A stretch of 35,232 nucleotides of DNA from Candidatus Bathyarchaeota archaeon (GCA_018396995.1 JAGTQB010000015.1:1-35232), one strand, 5' to 3'; numbered from the stretch's first letter, positions 17,167-24,516 are shown. The notes: generated by a model not told the origin, from the sequence alone. Numbers and translations are program-made.

Positions 17167-17365
17167 GATAAGTAAAGAGGTTCTTGAAACAATTACTGGA
17201 GGTTTCCTCTTAGTAGCTGGCTTCGCCCTCTCGTTCCTCATGGTTATAGATATCTTAGAGAAGCATATATCCCTATCAATACTCGCTTTTTCCCTATCTT
17301 TTGCGGGCCTACTTATAGGTTTTCATGGAATATATGGATTAGTTATTTTGCGCCGTAAGGGGTGA
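17159..17365 (+). CDS. Small two-helix membrane protein of unknown function
   Basis: A 68-residue protein made of a short charged N terminus, two hydrophobic helices (about 12-32 and 38-60) and a basic RRKG end, so both termini are probably cytoplasmic. Its ATG lies inside the end of the oppF-type gene (overlap 8 bases), and the next gene begins 7 bases after its stop, so it is cotranscribed and translationally coupled. I do not recognise a family. It might be an accessory of the importer or unrelated to it. Confidence 0.65.
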   Translation: MVKISKEVLETITGGFLLVAGFALSFLMVIDILEKHISLSILAFSLSFAGLLIGFHGIYGLVILRRKG

Positions 17366-17372
17366 TTAAAAT

Positions 17373-17936
17373 ATGCCTGTGAGTGGCTGGTGTGTTTGGG
17401 TTACTGGTCTGCCCGGTAGTGGCAAGTCCACTATCGCGCACCTCCTCGCCGAGAAACTTAGAGCTTTTGGAATACACGCTTATGTTCTCTCTTCGGATGA
17501 ACTCCGCAAAGTTATGACGCCTAACCCAAAGTATACTGAGGAGGAGCGGGACATGGTTTACGCCACACTAGTCTATATTGCTAGAATTTTAACGGAGAAT
17601 GGTGTGAATGTGATTATTGACGCAACTGGTAATAGGCGTAGGTACCGTGATGAGGCTAGGAGGTTAATCCAGAGATTTATGGAGGCCTATTTAAAGTGTC
17701 CACTTGAAGTCTGTGTTGAGAGGGAGTCTAGGCGTGGCTTGGATTCTTATGGAGCTCCAAGCGGCATATATGCTAAGGCGTTTAGGGGGGAGAGCAAAAC
17801 GGTCCCCGGTATTGGAGCGCCATATGAGGAGCCATTAAACCCAGAGGTCGCCGTTGACTCAGATAAGCTTAGCCCGGAAGAGTGTGCGGAAAGAATATTG
17901 AAAGTAATATTAGATCGCTTTAACCCTATGCCTTAA
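17373..17936 (+). CDS. cysC: Adenylylsulfate kinase-like protein (CysC family)
   Basis: A 187-residue P-loop kinase: GLPGSGKST (about residues 13-21), then LSSDELRKVM, the segment NVIIDATGNRRRYRDEAR, and CPLEVCVERESRRG, as in APS kinases, which phosphorylate adenylylsulfate to PAPS. GGGGTGAT precedes the ATG. No sulfate adenylyltransferase or PAPS-using gene is in the window, and the family also contains kinases of other small substrates, so the reaction is not certain. It closes the run of genes behind the ABC transporter, which may be coincidental. It is convergent with the DUF763 gene. Confidence 0.75.
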   Translation: MPVSGWCVWVTGLPGSGKSTIAHLLAEKLRAFGIHAYVLSSDELRKVMTPNPKYTEEERDMVYATLVYIARILTENGVNVIIDATGNRRRYRDEARRLIQRFMEAYLKCPLEVCVERESRRGLDSYGAPSGIYAKAFRGESKTVPGIGAPYEEPLNPEVAVDSDKLSPEECAERILKVILDRFNPMP

Positions 17937-17964
17937 GTATAAAATAAATATGTTTAAAAAGAGA

Positions 17965-19095
17965 TTAAATTTTGACGTCTGGGGGAACAAATCTTCTAAG
18001 TTTTTGGAGCATTTCTAGGCGCTCTCTATCGCCCAGCTTAGCTTTCTCAACAGCCTCTCTTAAAATTTTTATCGACTCATCCATGGCTCTCCTATTAACT
18101 GGGTATGGGACTCCATCTTTTCCGCCATATGCAAACGAATATTTGACTGGATCCCTCCAGCTTGGCTTACTCCCGTAGATTATCTCAGCGACGAGTGCAA
18201 GGCCCCTAACTGTTGAGGGGCCTATACCCCTAATGCCTAAGAGTTCCTCGTAATTCCTTGGTTGTATCTCATAAGCCCTTTTCAAAGCCTTCCAGTTTAT
18301 TGATAATGGCATCTTAAGGAACTCTGCAACATACTCTCTATCTTCTTTAGACGCTGGGATCCATTCTTTTAGGGATCTCTGGTATGATGGTTTTATCATG
18401 TCGAGTAGTCTTGCAACCCTTTGGGGTCTTTCCTTAGCTAAGTCTACTGAAGTCTTTCTACATTCCTCGCTTTCTTTGGCTGTCATGTCTAGGGCAAAGG
18501 GGCGCTTAACATCTCCGACTATGGCGCTGTGTGGCTCCACAATGAAGTTTTCAATGCGCTCTGAGAGCCAGTGGTATCTACGTGCAGTTCTATCATTCAC
18601 GTTCATACCCTGTTGGACAACAGCCCACTCACCATCCTCGGTGACAAAGAAGGCATGGTGGTAGAGCTGGTATCCGGCCTGTATCGCGGAGTTATCAACC
18701 TTTGCACTCATCCTACTGGCATACTGTAGATCACTTATCTTTGATGTTGAAAGGTTGAATTTTTCACCGACAGAAACTATTTCTGAGAGGGTTTCTCTAG
18801 AGGCTCTCCCCTTGCCCCCGCATACAGCTACTCCCAAGTTAGCTTCCTTGAGGGCTGTCTTTAAAACCCCAGTGACAACCGTCGTTAGCCCAGATGAGTG
18901 CCAGTCATATCCCAAAACACAGCCAAATGCCTGGAACCAATGTGGGTCTGAGACTCTTTTGAGAAACTCCTCCCGGCCATACTCATCAATAATAATCGCA
19001 GATATCTCCTTCGCCAACCCTATCATGCGCTTAACTAACCATTGGGGGGCCTTGCCATCATGTAAGGGGAGCTCGGCTAAACCAGCTCTTTTCAA
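17965..19095 (-). CDS. DUF763 family protein
   Basis: A 376-residue protein matching the conserved DUF763 family, recognisable from MKRAGLAELPLHDGKAP at the start, the FGCVLGYDWHSSGLTTVV block and the C-terminal helix-hairpin-helix-like GIRGIGPSTVRGLALVAEII (about residues 288-307), which suggests DNA or RNA contact. The family is widespread in archaea and thermophilic bacteria and has no settled function; nuclease or DNA-repair roles are guesses. It begins 20 bases after coaD on the same strand and is likely cotranscribed with it. The length is normal for the family. Confidence 0.85.
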   Translation of the reverse strand: MKRAGLAELPLHDGKAPQWLVKRMIGLAKEISAIIIDEYGREEFLKRVSDPHWFQAFGCVLGYDWHSSGLTTVVTGVLKTALKEANLGVAVCGGKGRASRETLSEIVSVGEKFNLSTSKISDLQYASRMSAKVDNSAIQAGYQLYHHAFFVTEDGEWAVVQQGMNVNDRTARRYHWLSERIENFIVEPHSAIVGDVKRPFALDMTAKESEECRKTSVDLAKERPQRVARLLDMIKPSYQRSLKEWIPASKEDREYVAEFLKMPLSINWKALKRAYEIQPRNYEELLGIRGIGPSTVRGLALVAEIIYGSKPSWRDPVKYSFAYGGKDGVPYPVNRRAMDESIKILREAVEKAKLGDRERLEMLQKLRRFVPPDVKI

Positions 19096-19115
19096 TGGAA
19101 ATCACGTTATCCGCC

Positions 19116-19703
19116 TTAACGGGTAATAATTAACTTTTCCCCCTCCTTAAATCTTTCCTTCTTAACTAATCGGCCCTCATGGTCTATCTCGCCGCGCTTA
19201 ATCCTTGTAGTAGATATTGGAATATTGTCCTCTGCCAGAACCATATCTATAGCAATTATTTCCAGTGGCTTAAGCCCCCTCCTTACCCTTAAAGTGTTTA
19301 TTTCTCTCGCCCTGCTCTCTGTCTCCCTACTTACAACTATCGCCTCAATCTCCGGGTTACGTAGGGCTGGCCCATAAGGATCATTTAACGGCACAATCTT
19401 AGCCCTCTTTAAAACGCCTAAATCCTTAAGAAAGCGCAAGATTCTTCTAAGCCTAACCCCATAAGGTGCGATTTCATGGTTCTTTCGCAAACTCTTAGCA
19501 AACTCGTCTGTAGTTAAACCTATTATAACTCTCTCGCCATAATCAAAGGCCGCCTTCAATAAGAATTTATGTCCTTTATGGAGCTCATCAAACGTCCCGC
19601 CTACACCAACTACTCTGAATGATTTTTTAGGGCCTCTACTTTGTTGAGACGCCGTATCAATTCGCTTTAAACTAATCATTCCCATACACCCTAATTTAAA
19701 CAT
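19116..19703 (-). CDS. coaD: Phosphopantetheine adenylyltransferase, archaeal type
   Basis: A 195-residue nucleotidyltransferase of the HIGH/T(x)GH superfamily: VGVGGTFDELHKGHKFLL (residues about 32-49) carries the ATP-binding T-x-x-x-x-H-x-G-H, and the C-terminal ISTTRIKRGEID contains the ISSTRI-like motif. It transfers AMP from ATP to 4'-phosphopantetheine to make dephospho-CoA in the cytoplasm. The ATG at 19703 has GGAGTGA five bases before it, overlapping the end of the ECF gene, so the N-terminal extension of about 25 residues is probably real though not conserved. It lies four bases after the membrane protein gene and beside a divergent pantothenate kinase, which supports a CoA locus. 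Confidence 0.9.
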   Translation of the reverse strand: MFKLGCMGMISLKRIDTASQQSRGPKKSFRVVGVGGTFDELHKGHKFLLKAAFDYGERVIIGLTTDEFAKSLRKNHEIAPYGVRLRRILRFLKDLGVLKRAKIVPLNDPYGPALRNPEIEAIVVSRETESRAREINTLRVRRGLKPLEIIAIDMVLAEDNIPISTTRIKRGEIDHEGRLVKKERFKEGEKLIITR

Positions 19704-19707
19704 TCTT

Positions 19708-20442
19708 TCACTCCTTAGAGGGGTTTAAGCCCGGGAAAGCTCTTAGGCAACCCCTTATTATTGGGGGGCCGAGGATAACGAGAAATGGAATCTCTGTCGC
19801 ATATGTCCATATTAGCCAGATTAAGGCGGCGTATAATGGTAGCTTGGAGCCTCCCCCAACGGCTGCTGGGAGGAAAAATACCTGGCTGTAAGCCCAGACA
19901 ACGAACCCTATGATGGTGCTACCAACCAGTAGACCTATTATTGAAGCTATCCCATAATTCCTCCACTGCGGATAAATATGCCCTATAGTTACCGCTATCA
20001 CGTAACTCGCTATTGAAAGCCCGAGAAAGAGGATTGCTGCTTCAGGAGAAAACCATGTCAATAGAACATACTCTATGAGAGCGAAGGCCACCATGAGAAC
20101 CGCGCTTGTTATGGCTATAATATTAGCCCAATCTATCTTCCTTCTGGAGATGCTTCCCAAAATGTAAAAACCCACAAAGTTTGCCGTCACACCAGCGGAC
20201 AGGCTGAGTAAAGGATCACCATGTATTAACAGATCACTTATAAAAATTCCTATGGCCGCTCCAAGTCCGCCAACCAGCGGACCGAAGAGGTAAGCGAACA
20301 CTGCAGGTATAACTACCACAGGCCAAAACCTAACTATGCCTATACCTGGAGTTGTTATAGGCGTGAATAAATAGACTATGTACCCGAGAACCCCGTAAAG
20401 AACCCCACAGATGGCGCTCGCCGCGAGCTCGATTGTTTTCAT
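19708..20442 (-). CDS. ECF-type transporter substrate-binding (S) component, possibly for pantothenate
   Basis: A 244-residue membrane protein with about six hydrophobic helices. The GIVRFWPVVVIPAVFAYLFG segment followed by PLVGGLGAAIGIFISDLL is the typical ECF S-component pattern (substrate loop, FGP..G...A.(I)GD-like helix). S components bind a vitamin and work with a shared ATPase pair and EcfT, none of which is in the window. The substrate is not visible in the sequence. Pantothenate is inferred only from the tight linkage to coaD (4-base gap, same strand) and to the divergent pantothenate kinase. The first ATG follows the divergent promoter region. Confidence 0.7.
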   Translation of the reverse strand: MKTIELAASAICGVLYGVLGYIVYLFTPITTPGIGIVRFWPVVVIPAVFAYLFGPLVGGLGAAIGIFISDLLIHGDPLLSLSAGVTANFVGFYILGSISRRKIDWANIIAITSAVLMVAFALIEYVLLTWFSPEAAILFLGLSIASYVIAVTIGHIYPQWRNYGIASIIGLLVGSTIIGFVVWAYSQVFFLPAAVGGGSKLPLYAALIWLIWTYATEIPFLVILGPPIIRGCLRAFPGLNPSKE

Positions 20443-20566
20443 ATCAACATTAACCTCATTGTTTTTAAAGAAAGATTAAATATATGAATAAATAAGATTT
20501 TTTTATGTAAAGTTTAAACATATTTAAACATTCATTATATGAAGCTAATAGAGGAAAACGTGTTAC
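20443..20566. promoter_or_regulatory. Divergent promoter region of the CoA-salvage genes
   Basis: A very AT-rich 124-base gap between divergent genes. It contains a tandem TTTAAACA motif, 20513-20520 and 20523-20530, exactly 10 bases apart, either copy of which could be the TATA box of the kinase. AAAGATTAAATATATG-like sequence near 20470-20485 could serve the minus strand. GAGG at 20551-20554 lies 12 bases before the kinase ATG. The one-helical-turn repeat could also be an operator; this is inference. Confidence 0.45.
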
Positions 20567-21430
20567 ATGGAAGACTTTATTATTGGTCTAGATATTGGTG
20601 CGAGTTTAACCAAAATAGTCCTTGTGAATGAGAGACTTGAAATTATTAGGCGCATGGTTCTCCCATCTATGGATCCAAGGGAAACGGCGTTAAGAGCACT
20701 TAACAATCTTTTTAGTACCATTGACTCAGAGGATAGAGCTAAAGTGAGGATGACTCTATCTACTGGTGGAAGATCAAGATTCCTAGGCAATGAGATCCTT
20801 GGTATACCCATTATGAGGGTCGATGAGATAAAGGCTATTGGGTTCGGCGGGCTAACTCTTTCCGGAAGGAATAACTGCTTAGTTGTTAGTGCTGGAACTG
20901 GCACGGCTCTAGTAGCTGTATATGATGGTGGGCGTGCTATAAGACATGTTGGCGGCACTGGTGTTGGAGGAGGAACAATCCTAGGCCTATCTCGTAGGAT
21001 GATTGGTGTATACGATTTTAAAGTTTTGGAGGAGATGGCTTTAAGGGGTGATCCAAGTAAAGTGGATCTGACTATTAATGATATAGTCGGCGGCTCAATT
21101 GGCATCCTACCAGCAAATGTAACAGCCTCAAACTTTGGGAAGATTTTAGGCGAGGCGAGCGCCGAGGACGTAGCAGCTGGCATATTTAACATGGTTTCAC
21201 AGACAATAGCCGTCGTCGCGGTAATGGCTGCAAAGGCGTATAATTTAGAGGATAACGTGGTAGTTACAGGGATGCTCGCTAAAAGCAGGTTGATTTCAAG
21301 GATTATACGGGAGACTACGGATTTATTCTCTGTTAACGTAATAATCCCGGATAACTGTGAGCTCGCAGGCGCAATTGGAGCAATCGCTGTGTACCTCAAA
21401 GAGAAGGGTGAAAGTGATAGTAAAATTTAA
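20567..21430 (+). CDS. coaW: Type II pantothenate kinase
   Basis: A 287-residue ASKHA-fold kinase. The phosphate-1 loop IIGLDIGASLTKIVLV is at residues 5-20, a catalytic acidic residue in MRVDEIKAIGFGG at 83-95, and the phosphate-2/adenosine loops in SAGTGTALVAVYDGG and RHVGGTGVGGGTILGLS (about 108-142). The later GDPSKVDLTINDIVGG and ANVTASNFGKIL align in order with my recollection of Staphylococcus aureus CoaW, including the T/S-A-x-N-F-G block. The enzyme phosphorylates pantothenate, the first step of CoA synthesis from the vitamin. Most archaea instead use pantoate kinase and phosphopantothenate synthetase, so this points to salvage. Next to coaD and an ECF S component. The Rpo5 gene follows after 50 bases. 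Confidence 0.88.
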   Translation: MEDFIIGLDIGASLTKIVLVNERLEIIRRMVLPSMDPRETALRALNNLFSTIDSEDRAKVRMTLSTGGRSRFLGNEILGIPIMRVDEIKAIGFGGLTLSGRNNCLVVSAGTGTALVAVYDGGRAIRHVGGTGVGGGTILGLSRRMIGVYDFKVLEEMALRGDPSKVDLTINDIVGGSIGILPANVTASNFGKILGEASAEDVAAGIFNMVSQTIAVVAVMAAKAYNLEDNVVVTGMLAKSRLISRIIRETTDLFSVNVIIPDNCELAGAIGAIAVYLKEKGESDSKI

Positions 21431-21480
21431 TTAGCGGGGTAATCTGATATATCAGTGCCTTCTATTCGAGGTGCCTTGCC

Positions 21481-22020
21481 TTGCCCATAGATCCGATACT
21501 TGAGAGGAAAGCAAATGTAATCATTGAGCTTAGGAACTATAAGGTTCTGGGTAGGGAGGAGAGTGAGGAGGGCGTTTACACTCTCGTTGAGGATAGAGAG
21601 GGGAAGAAGGTTCTCATATGGACTGCCTCTATCTCGGATATAGGCATTAAGCATGTGAATAATATGGCGAAGTATATGAGGGAGAAGGGGGCTGAGGGCG
21701 GCATAATAGTGAGCAACAAATATTCACAGTCTGCTAAGACACAGGCGAGGAAGGAGAATATCGAGTTAATCCCACAGGACTTCCCCTCATTCAACATATT
21801 CAAACATTACCTGGTTCCGAGACATGAAATCCTGTCGCCTGAGGAGAAACAGGCCCTGTTAGAAAGGTACCGCATAGAGCCATGGAAGCTGCCGCGCATA
21901 AAGGCATCGGATCCAGCTGTACGCTTAATTGGGGCTAAGCCCGGGGACATAATCAAGATAGTTAGGCGGAGCCCAACTGCTGGGGAGAGCATATATTATC
22001 GGTATGTTGTTGAAGGTTGA
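21481..22020 (+). CDS. rpo5: DNA-directed RNA polymerase subunit Rpo5 (RpoH/RPB5) with an N-terminal jaw-like domain
   Basis: A 179-residue protein. Residues about 109-179 are a textbook archaeal Rpo[41 protein letters not shown] and [17 protein letters not shown]. Usual archaeal subunits are only about 75-90 residues, so the first 108 are extra. They resemble the N-terminal jaw domain of eukaryotic RPB5 (an endonuclease-like fold): [18 protein letters not shown] lines up with VGIKTIKVYCQRM of human RPB5, and [17 protein letters not shown] with the MTPSAK segment, in the same order and spacing. The TTG start has CGAGGTG 6-7 bases upstream. rpoB is not adjacent, unlike the usual archaeal rpoH-rpoB order, so this could be the main subunit relocated or a second copy. 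It is convergent with the winged-helix gene after 5 bases. Confidence 0.88.
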   Translation: MPIDPILERKANVIIELRNYKVLGREESEEGVYTLVEDREGKKVLIWTASISDIGIKHVNNMAKYMREKGAEGGIIVSNKYSQSAKTQARKENIELIPQDFPSFNIFKHYLVPRHEILSPEEKQALLERYRIEPWKLPRIKASDPAVRLIGAKPGDIIKIVRRSPTAGESIYYRYVVEG

Positions 22021-22025
22021 TGGGT

Positions 22026-22520
22026 CTAAATTCCTTTAAGGGCTCGGATTATATCCTCTGTTCTCCTAACCCCCAGCTCCGTTATCCTATATTCCCCCTC
22101 AGAGACCCTTTCAACTAGACCCCCCTCAATGAGCTTTGGTAGTTCATTAGTTATGGTTTTCTTAGCTTTACCGGTCAGCCTCGAGAGTTCAGTAACGGAT
22201 AATGTATCTTTGTTGAGTTTCCCAATCCTATAGCCGACATAAGCTCCCAGAAGAGCCAAGCACACGGCATTTCTCGCAGACAACTCTACACCCAGTTTTA
22301 TTATCGGCCCACTAGAGGATATCTCAATTAGGCCGGATAAATCGCCCATAATTTTTGCTAGGTCCGGCGTATATGTAATTCTCCTCAGCAGCTCTATATT
22401 TGGGCAAGCCTGTGATATAAAGCGCAATAATGTCTCAAAGACCTGCTCAGAGCTCCCTTCAAAATCCACCTTTATATCGCCGACCTCCAAATGAACTTTG
22501 ACTGCACCCTTTCCGCTCAA
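22026..22520 (-). CDS. Winged-helix protein of an uncharacterised archaeal family (paralogue 2)
   Basis: A 164-residue protein in three parts. The N-terminal beta-strand plus helix VKVHLEVGDIKVDFEGSSEQ is followed by FETLLRFISQ. A middle segment has ISSSGPIIKLGVELSARNAV and AYVGYRIGKL. The C-terminal winged helix is LSVTELSRLTGKAKKTITNE followed by GLVERVSEGEYRITELG. The same order of motifs is found in its neighbour (22517-23035) and more distantly in 23955-24440, so these are paralogues. The start overlaps the end of the neighbour by 4 bases, so the two are translationally coupled. The winged helix suggests DNA binding; the N-terminal part may dimerise or bind a ligand. No named family recognised. 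Confidence 0.7.
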   Translation of the reverse strand: MSGKGAVKVHLEVGDIKVDFEGSSEQVFETLLRFISQACPNIELLRRITYTPDLAKIMGDLSGLIEISSSGPIIKLGVELSARNAVCLALLGAYVGYRIGKLNKDTLSVTELSRLTGKAKKTITNELPKLIEGGLVERVSEGEYRITELGVRRTEDIIRALKGI

Positions 22521-23035
22521 CCCCTATCCTCCTCACCCCTAATCTTTGGTAATACTTCGTCGAGAAAGAACTTTAACCCGAGTGTTGTCACTTTATACTC
22601 GCCACGTCCAACCCTCTCAACGAGCCCCATATCAGTTAATTCACTGAGGCGGGCTGCAACAGTTCCACCTTTACATCCCGTAGCGGCGGTTAAGTCGGCT
22701 ACTGAGAGGGAGTCCTTCTCCAGGCGGCCAATCCTATAGCCGACATACGCCTTAACCAGGCTAACTAGTATGGCGTTTCTATCGCCGCCAAGCTTGCTTC
22801 TTGGAACAGTTATAACGGGTCCCTCCGGCGTAATGGCTATTATTCCCTTAACATTCCTCAGGAGTTCCTCTATATCTATTGATAGGGTTAGCTGTGTAGC
22901 GAGGTCATATGCTGGCAGAACCCTACTGATGAAGCTTAGGAGCGCCCTTATAACCTCATCCGGCCTTCCAGTGAATTTCGCCTCAATATCCTTATACCTC
23001 ACGGTTAAATCTAAATTTTCCCCTCTCTCCCCCAT
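22517..23035 (-). CDS. Winged-helix protein of an uncharacterised archaeal family (paralogue 1)
   Basis: About 172 residues, parallel to 22026-22520: LTVRYKDIEAKFTGRPDEVI plus ALLSFISRVLP, then a middle ITPEGPVITVPRSKLGGDRN and AYVGYRIGRLEKDSLS, then the winged helix LTAATGCKGGTVAARLSELT with GLVERVGRGEYKVTTLG. The frame is open to 23071, but a TATA-like box on this strand lies at 23069-23080, which would put the transcript start near 23048. ATG 23035 (GGAG three bases before) or GTG 23044 are therefore the likely starts. It is the first gene of a two-gene unit and divergent from 23214. Probably a regulator; its target is unknown. Confidence 0.7.
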   Translation of the reverse strand: MGERGENLDLTVRYKDIEAKFTGRPDEVIRALLSFISRVLPAYDLATQLTLSIDIEELLRNVKGIIAITPEGPVITVPRSKLGGDRNAILVSLVKAYVGYRIGRLEKDSLSVADLTAATGCKGGTVAARLSELTDMGLVERVGRGEYKVTTLGLKFFLDEVLPKIRGEEDRG

Positions 23036-23068
23036 TTTCTCCACAAATCCCCTTCTACAATAATCTTT

Positions 23069-23151
23069 CAAAAATATATATCCGGGATTTTGTATCTAAA
23101 AGATTTTGCCAGACTAGTGCTGGCCTCTCTAGTGAAAAAGATATATTTTTG
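23069..23151. promoter_or_regulatory. Symmetrical divergent promoter with inverted TATA-like boxes
   Basis: CAAAAATATATA (23069-23080) and GATATATTTTTG (23140-23151) form an inverted repeat about 60 bases apart. Read outwards, each is a TATA-like box for one of the flanking winged-helix genes (minus start near 23035, plus start 23214). The symmetry may only reflect two promoters, or it may be a shared operator for autoregulation. Confidence 0.45.
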
Positions 23152-23213
23152 GAGGAGAGAATCTTCTAGTGTGAATATTATTTCATTTAGAAATGGTAGT
23201 TGAGGGCTAGAAG

Positions 23214-23948
23214 ATGAGTTCTTCGAAGTTTCTCCCCAGGCGCTTAAGCTTCCCAAAGATATGTGAAGTGCTGGTTGGATATTTAAATGCTGGGGCGGAT
23301 AAAGAGTATGTTAATGTAAGCAATGTTGCTGACAAGACTACAGTCACTCTATATAACATAAGCCGTAACAACAACTTCTTTAAGAGCTGGGGCTTTATAG
23401 AGGAGAGTGAAAAAGAGCAGGGAAAATATAAGCTGACTAAGGAGGCAGCCGAGTTTGCATACGCTTATAAAATAGACCCGGATGGTAGCAAAACTAGGCT
23501 TCTCTTAAGAAACATTCTCTCGAAGGATGAGGTTTTGGTTGAGTTCGTTAAGCGGGTAAAGAGTGAGGGTATGGATAGGGAAGCGGCATTAATAGATTTG
23601 CCGAGGGTTGTGGGAGACCTAAGAGCCGATAAGGTTGGGCTGAACGCCTTCCTAGATTTGATAGCATATGCCTTCGAAATAGACTGGCTAACAACTCCAG
23701 TAAAGAAAGTGGCTAAGTCGGTGAGGAGAACAGCTGCGTTGGAGGTTAAAGTTGCTAAGCCACATGTTAAGAAGGCTGAGGTTAAGGCGCCACCAATATT
23801 TCAGGCTCTCCCAGAGCCCAGAACTAACATAACGATAAACCTGACGATCACCCCTGAAACTACCCCATCGATGCTGAAGGAGTATATTAGGGCTATGTTA
23901 GAGGCGTATGAAGAGTATGTGCGGAGTAGGGCTGGGGAGGGAGAATAA
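23214..23948 (+). CDS. Winged-helix-like hypothetical protein with a C-terminal strand-helix module
   Basis: A 244-residue protein. The N-terminal part (about residues 12-90) looks like a winged helix, with VNVSNVADKTTVTLYNISRN, a recognition-helix-like FFKSWGFIEES and a wing GKYKLTKEAAEFA. A helical middle follows, then a basic, Ala/Pro-rich linker (about 175-205: VKVAKPHVKKAEVKAPP). The C-terminal module NITINLTITPETTPSMLKEY plus IRAMLEAYEEYV resembles in layout the strand-helix N-terminal domain of the three neighbouring paralogues. I do not recognise a family. GAGGG lies about eight bases before the ATG. It is divergent from 22517-23035 and convergent with 23955-24440 (6-base gap). Confidence 0.7.
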   Translation: MSSSKFLPRRLSFPKICEVLVGYLNAGADKEYVNVSNVADKTTVTLYNISRNNNFFKSWGFIEESEKEQGKYKLTKEAAEFAYAYKIDPDGSKTRLLLRNILSKDEVLVEFVKRVKSEGMDREAALIDLPRVVGDLRADKVGLNAFLDLIAYAFEIDWLTTPVKKVAKSVRRTAALEVKVAKPHVKKAEVKAPPIFQALPEPRTNITINLTITPETTPSMLKEYIRAMLEAYEEYVRSRAGEGE

Positions 23949-23954
23949 AACTGT

Positions 23955-24440
23955 TTACGCTATTTTTCTTATTCTCGGCAAAACATCCTCCTCAATCCAC
24001 CGCTCACCCTTAGGCGTTAGTGCCCACTTAGGCTCCCTTGGAGAGGGCTTAAAGACTAAGCCCTTTTTAAGCATCTCATTTAATCTTGAGGAGGGTTGAA
24101 TAGGTATTCCAGAATATTTTAAAAGGCGCTCTATATGAGAGGGCCTGAGATATTTATCCTTTGAGAAGTATAGAATGAGGCCAATAGCTTCACAATGTGT
24201 GACGCAACTTGGATCCTTCAGCAACAATATGGGCCCTTCATCAGTATATTTCACAATACTGTTGAATTTCTCCTGTTTATTCCCCTCACCCATAGTAATT
24301 TTTTCTGAAAGGAGGGATTCTAAATTGCTGAAGAAGTTTTCGGGCAATCTTTCCAAGGTTTCAAGGAGCTCGTTTGGCGTTGCCCCCTCAATTATTACTT
24401 TACCGAAAGGCATATTTATCTCAGCTTGAATCTTCCCCAC
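23955..24440 (-). CDS. Winged-helix protein of an uncharacterised archaeal family (divergent paralogue 3)
   Basis: 161 residues from GTG. The N-terminal strand-helix INMPFGKVIIEGATPNELLE, the middle YTDEGPILLLKDPS with a following hydrophobic helix, and the C-terminal winged helix LRPSHIERLLKYSGIP through KWALTPKGERWIEEDVLPRI repeat the architecture of paralogues 1 and 2, including the xxEGPIxxL turn, but with low identity and an added VTHC. It lies 76 bases after gatE on the same strand and could be read through from it. Function unknown; DNA binding is inferred from the winged helix. Confidence 0.65.
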   Translation of the reverse strand: MGKIQAEINMPFGKVIIEGATPNELLETLERLPENFFSNLESLLSEKITMGEGNKQEKFNSIVKYTDEGPILLLKDPSCVTHCEAIGLILYFSKDKYLRPSHIERLLKYSGIPIQPSSRLNEMLKKGLVFKPSPREPKWALTPKGERWIEEDVLPRIRKIA

Positions 24441-24516
24441 AGAACATCACTAATATTTTTGCTATATTAAATGGCTTAATAACATTTATGACAAAAATAT
24501 GGCAATTTATTTTGGG

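Noticed and set aside
20511-20532. CRISPR-like repeat (TTTAAACA twice)
   Set aside because: Only two 8-base copies at 10-base spacing; more likely TATA/operator sequence. No CRISPR array or cas gene was seen in the window.
21481-22020. Restriction endonuclease fused to RpoH
   Set aside because: The extra domain has an endonuclease-like layout but no evident PD-(D/E)xK residues, and it aligns better with the RPB5 jaw in order and spacing.
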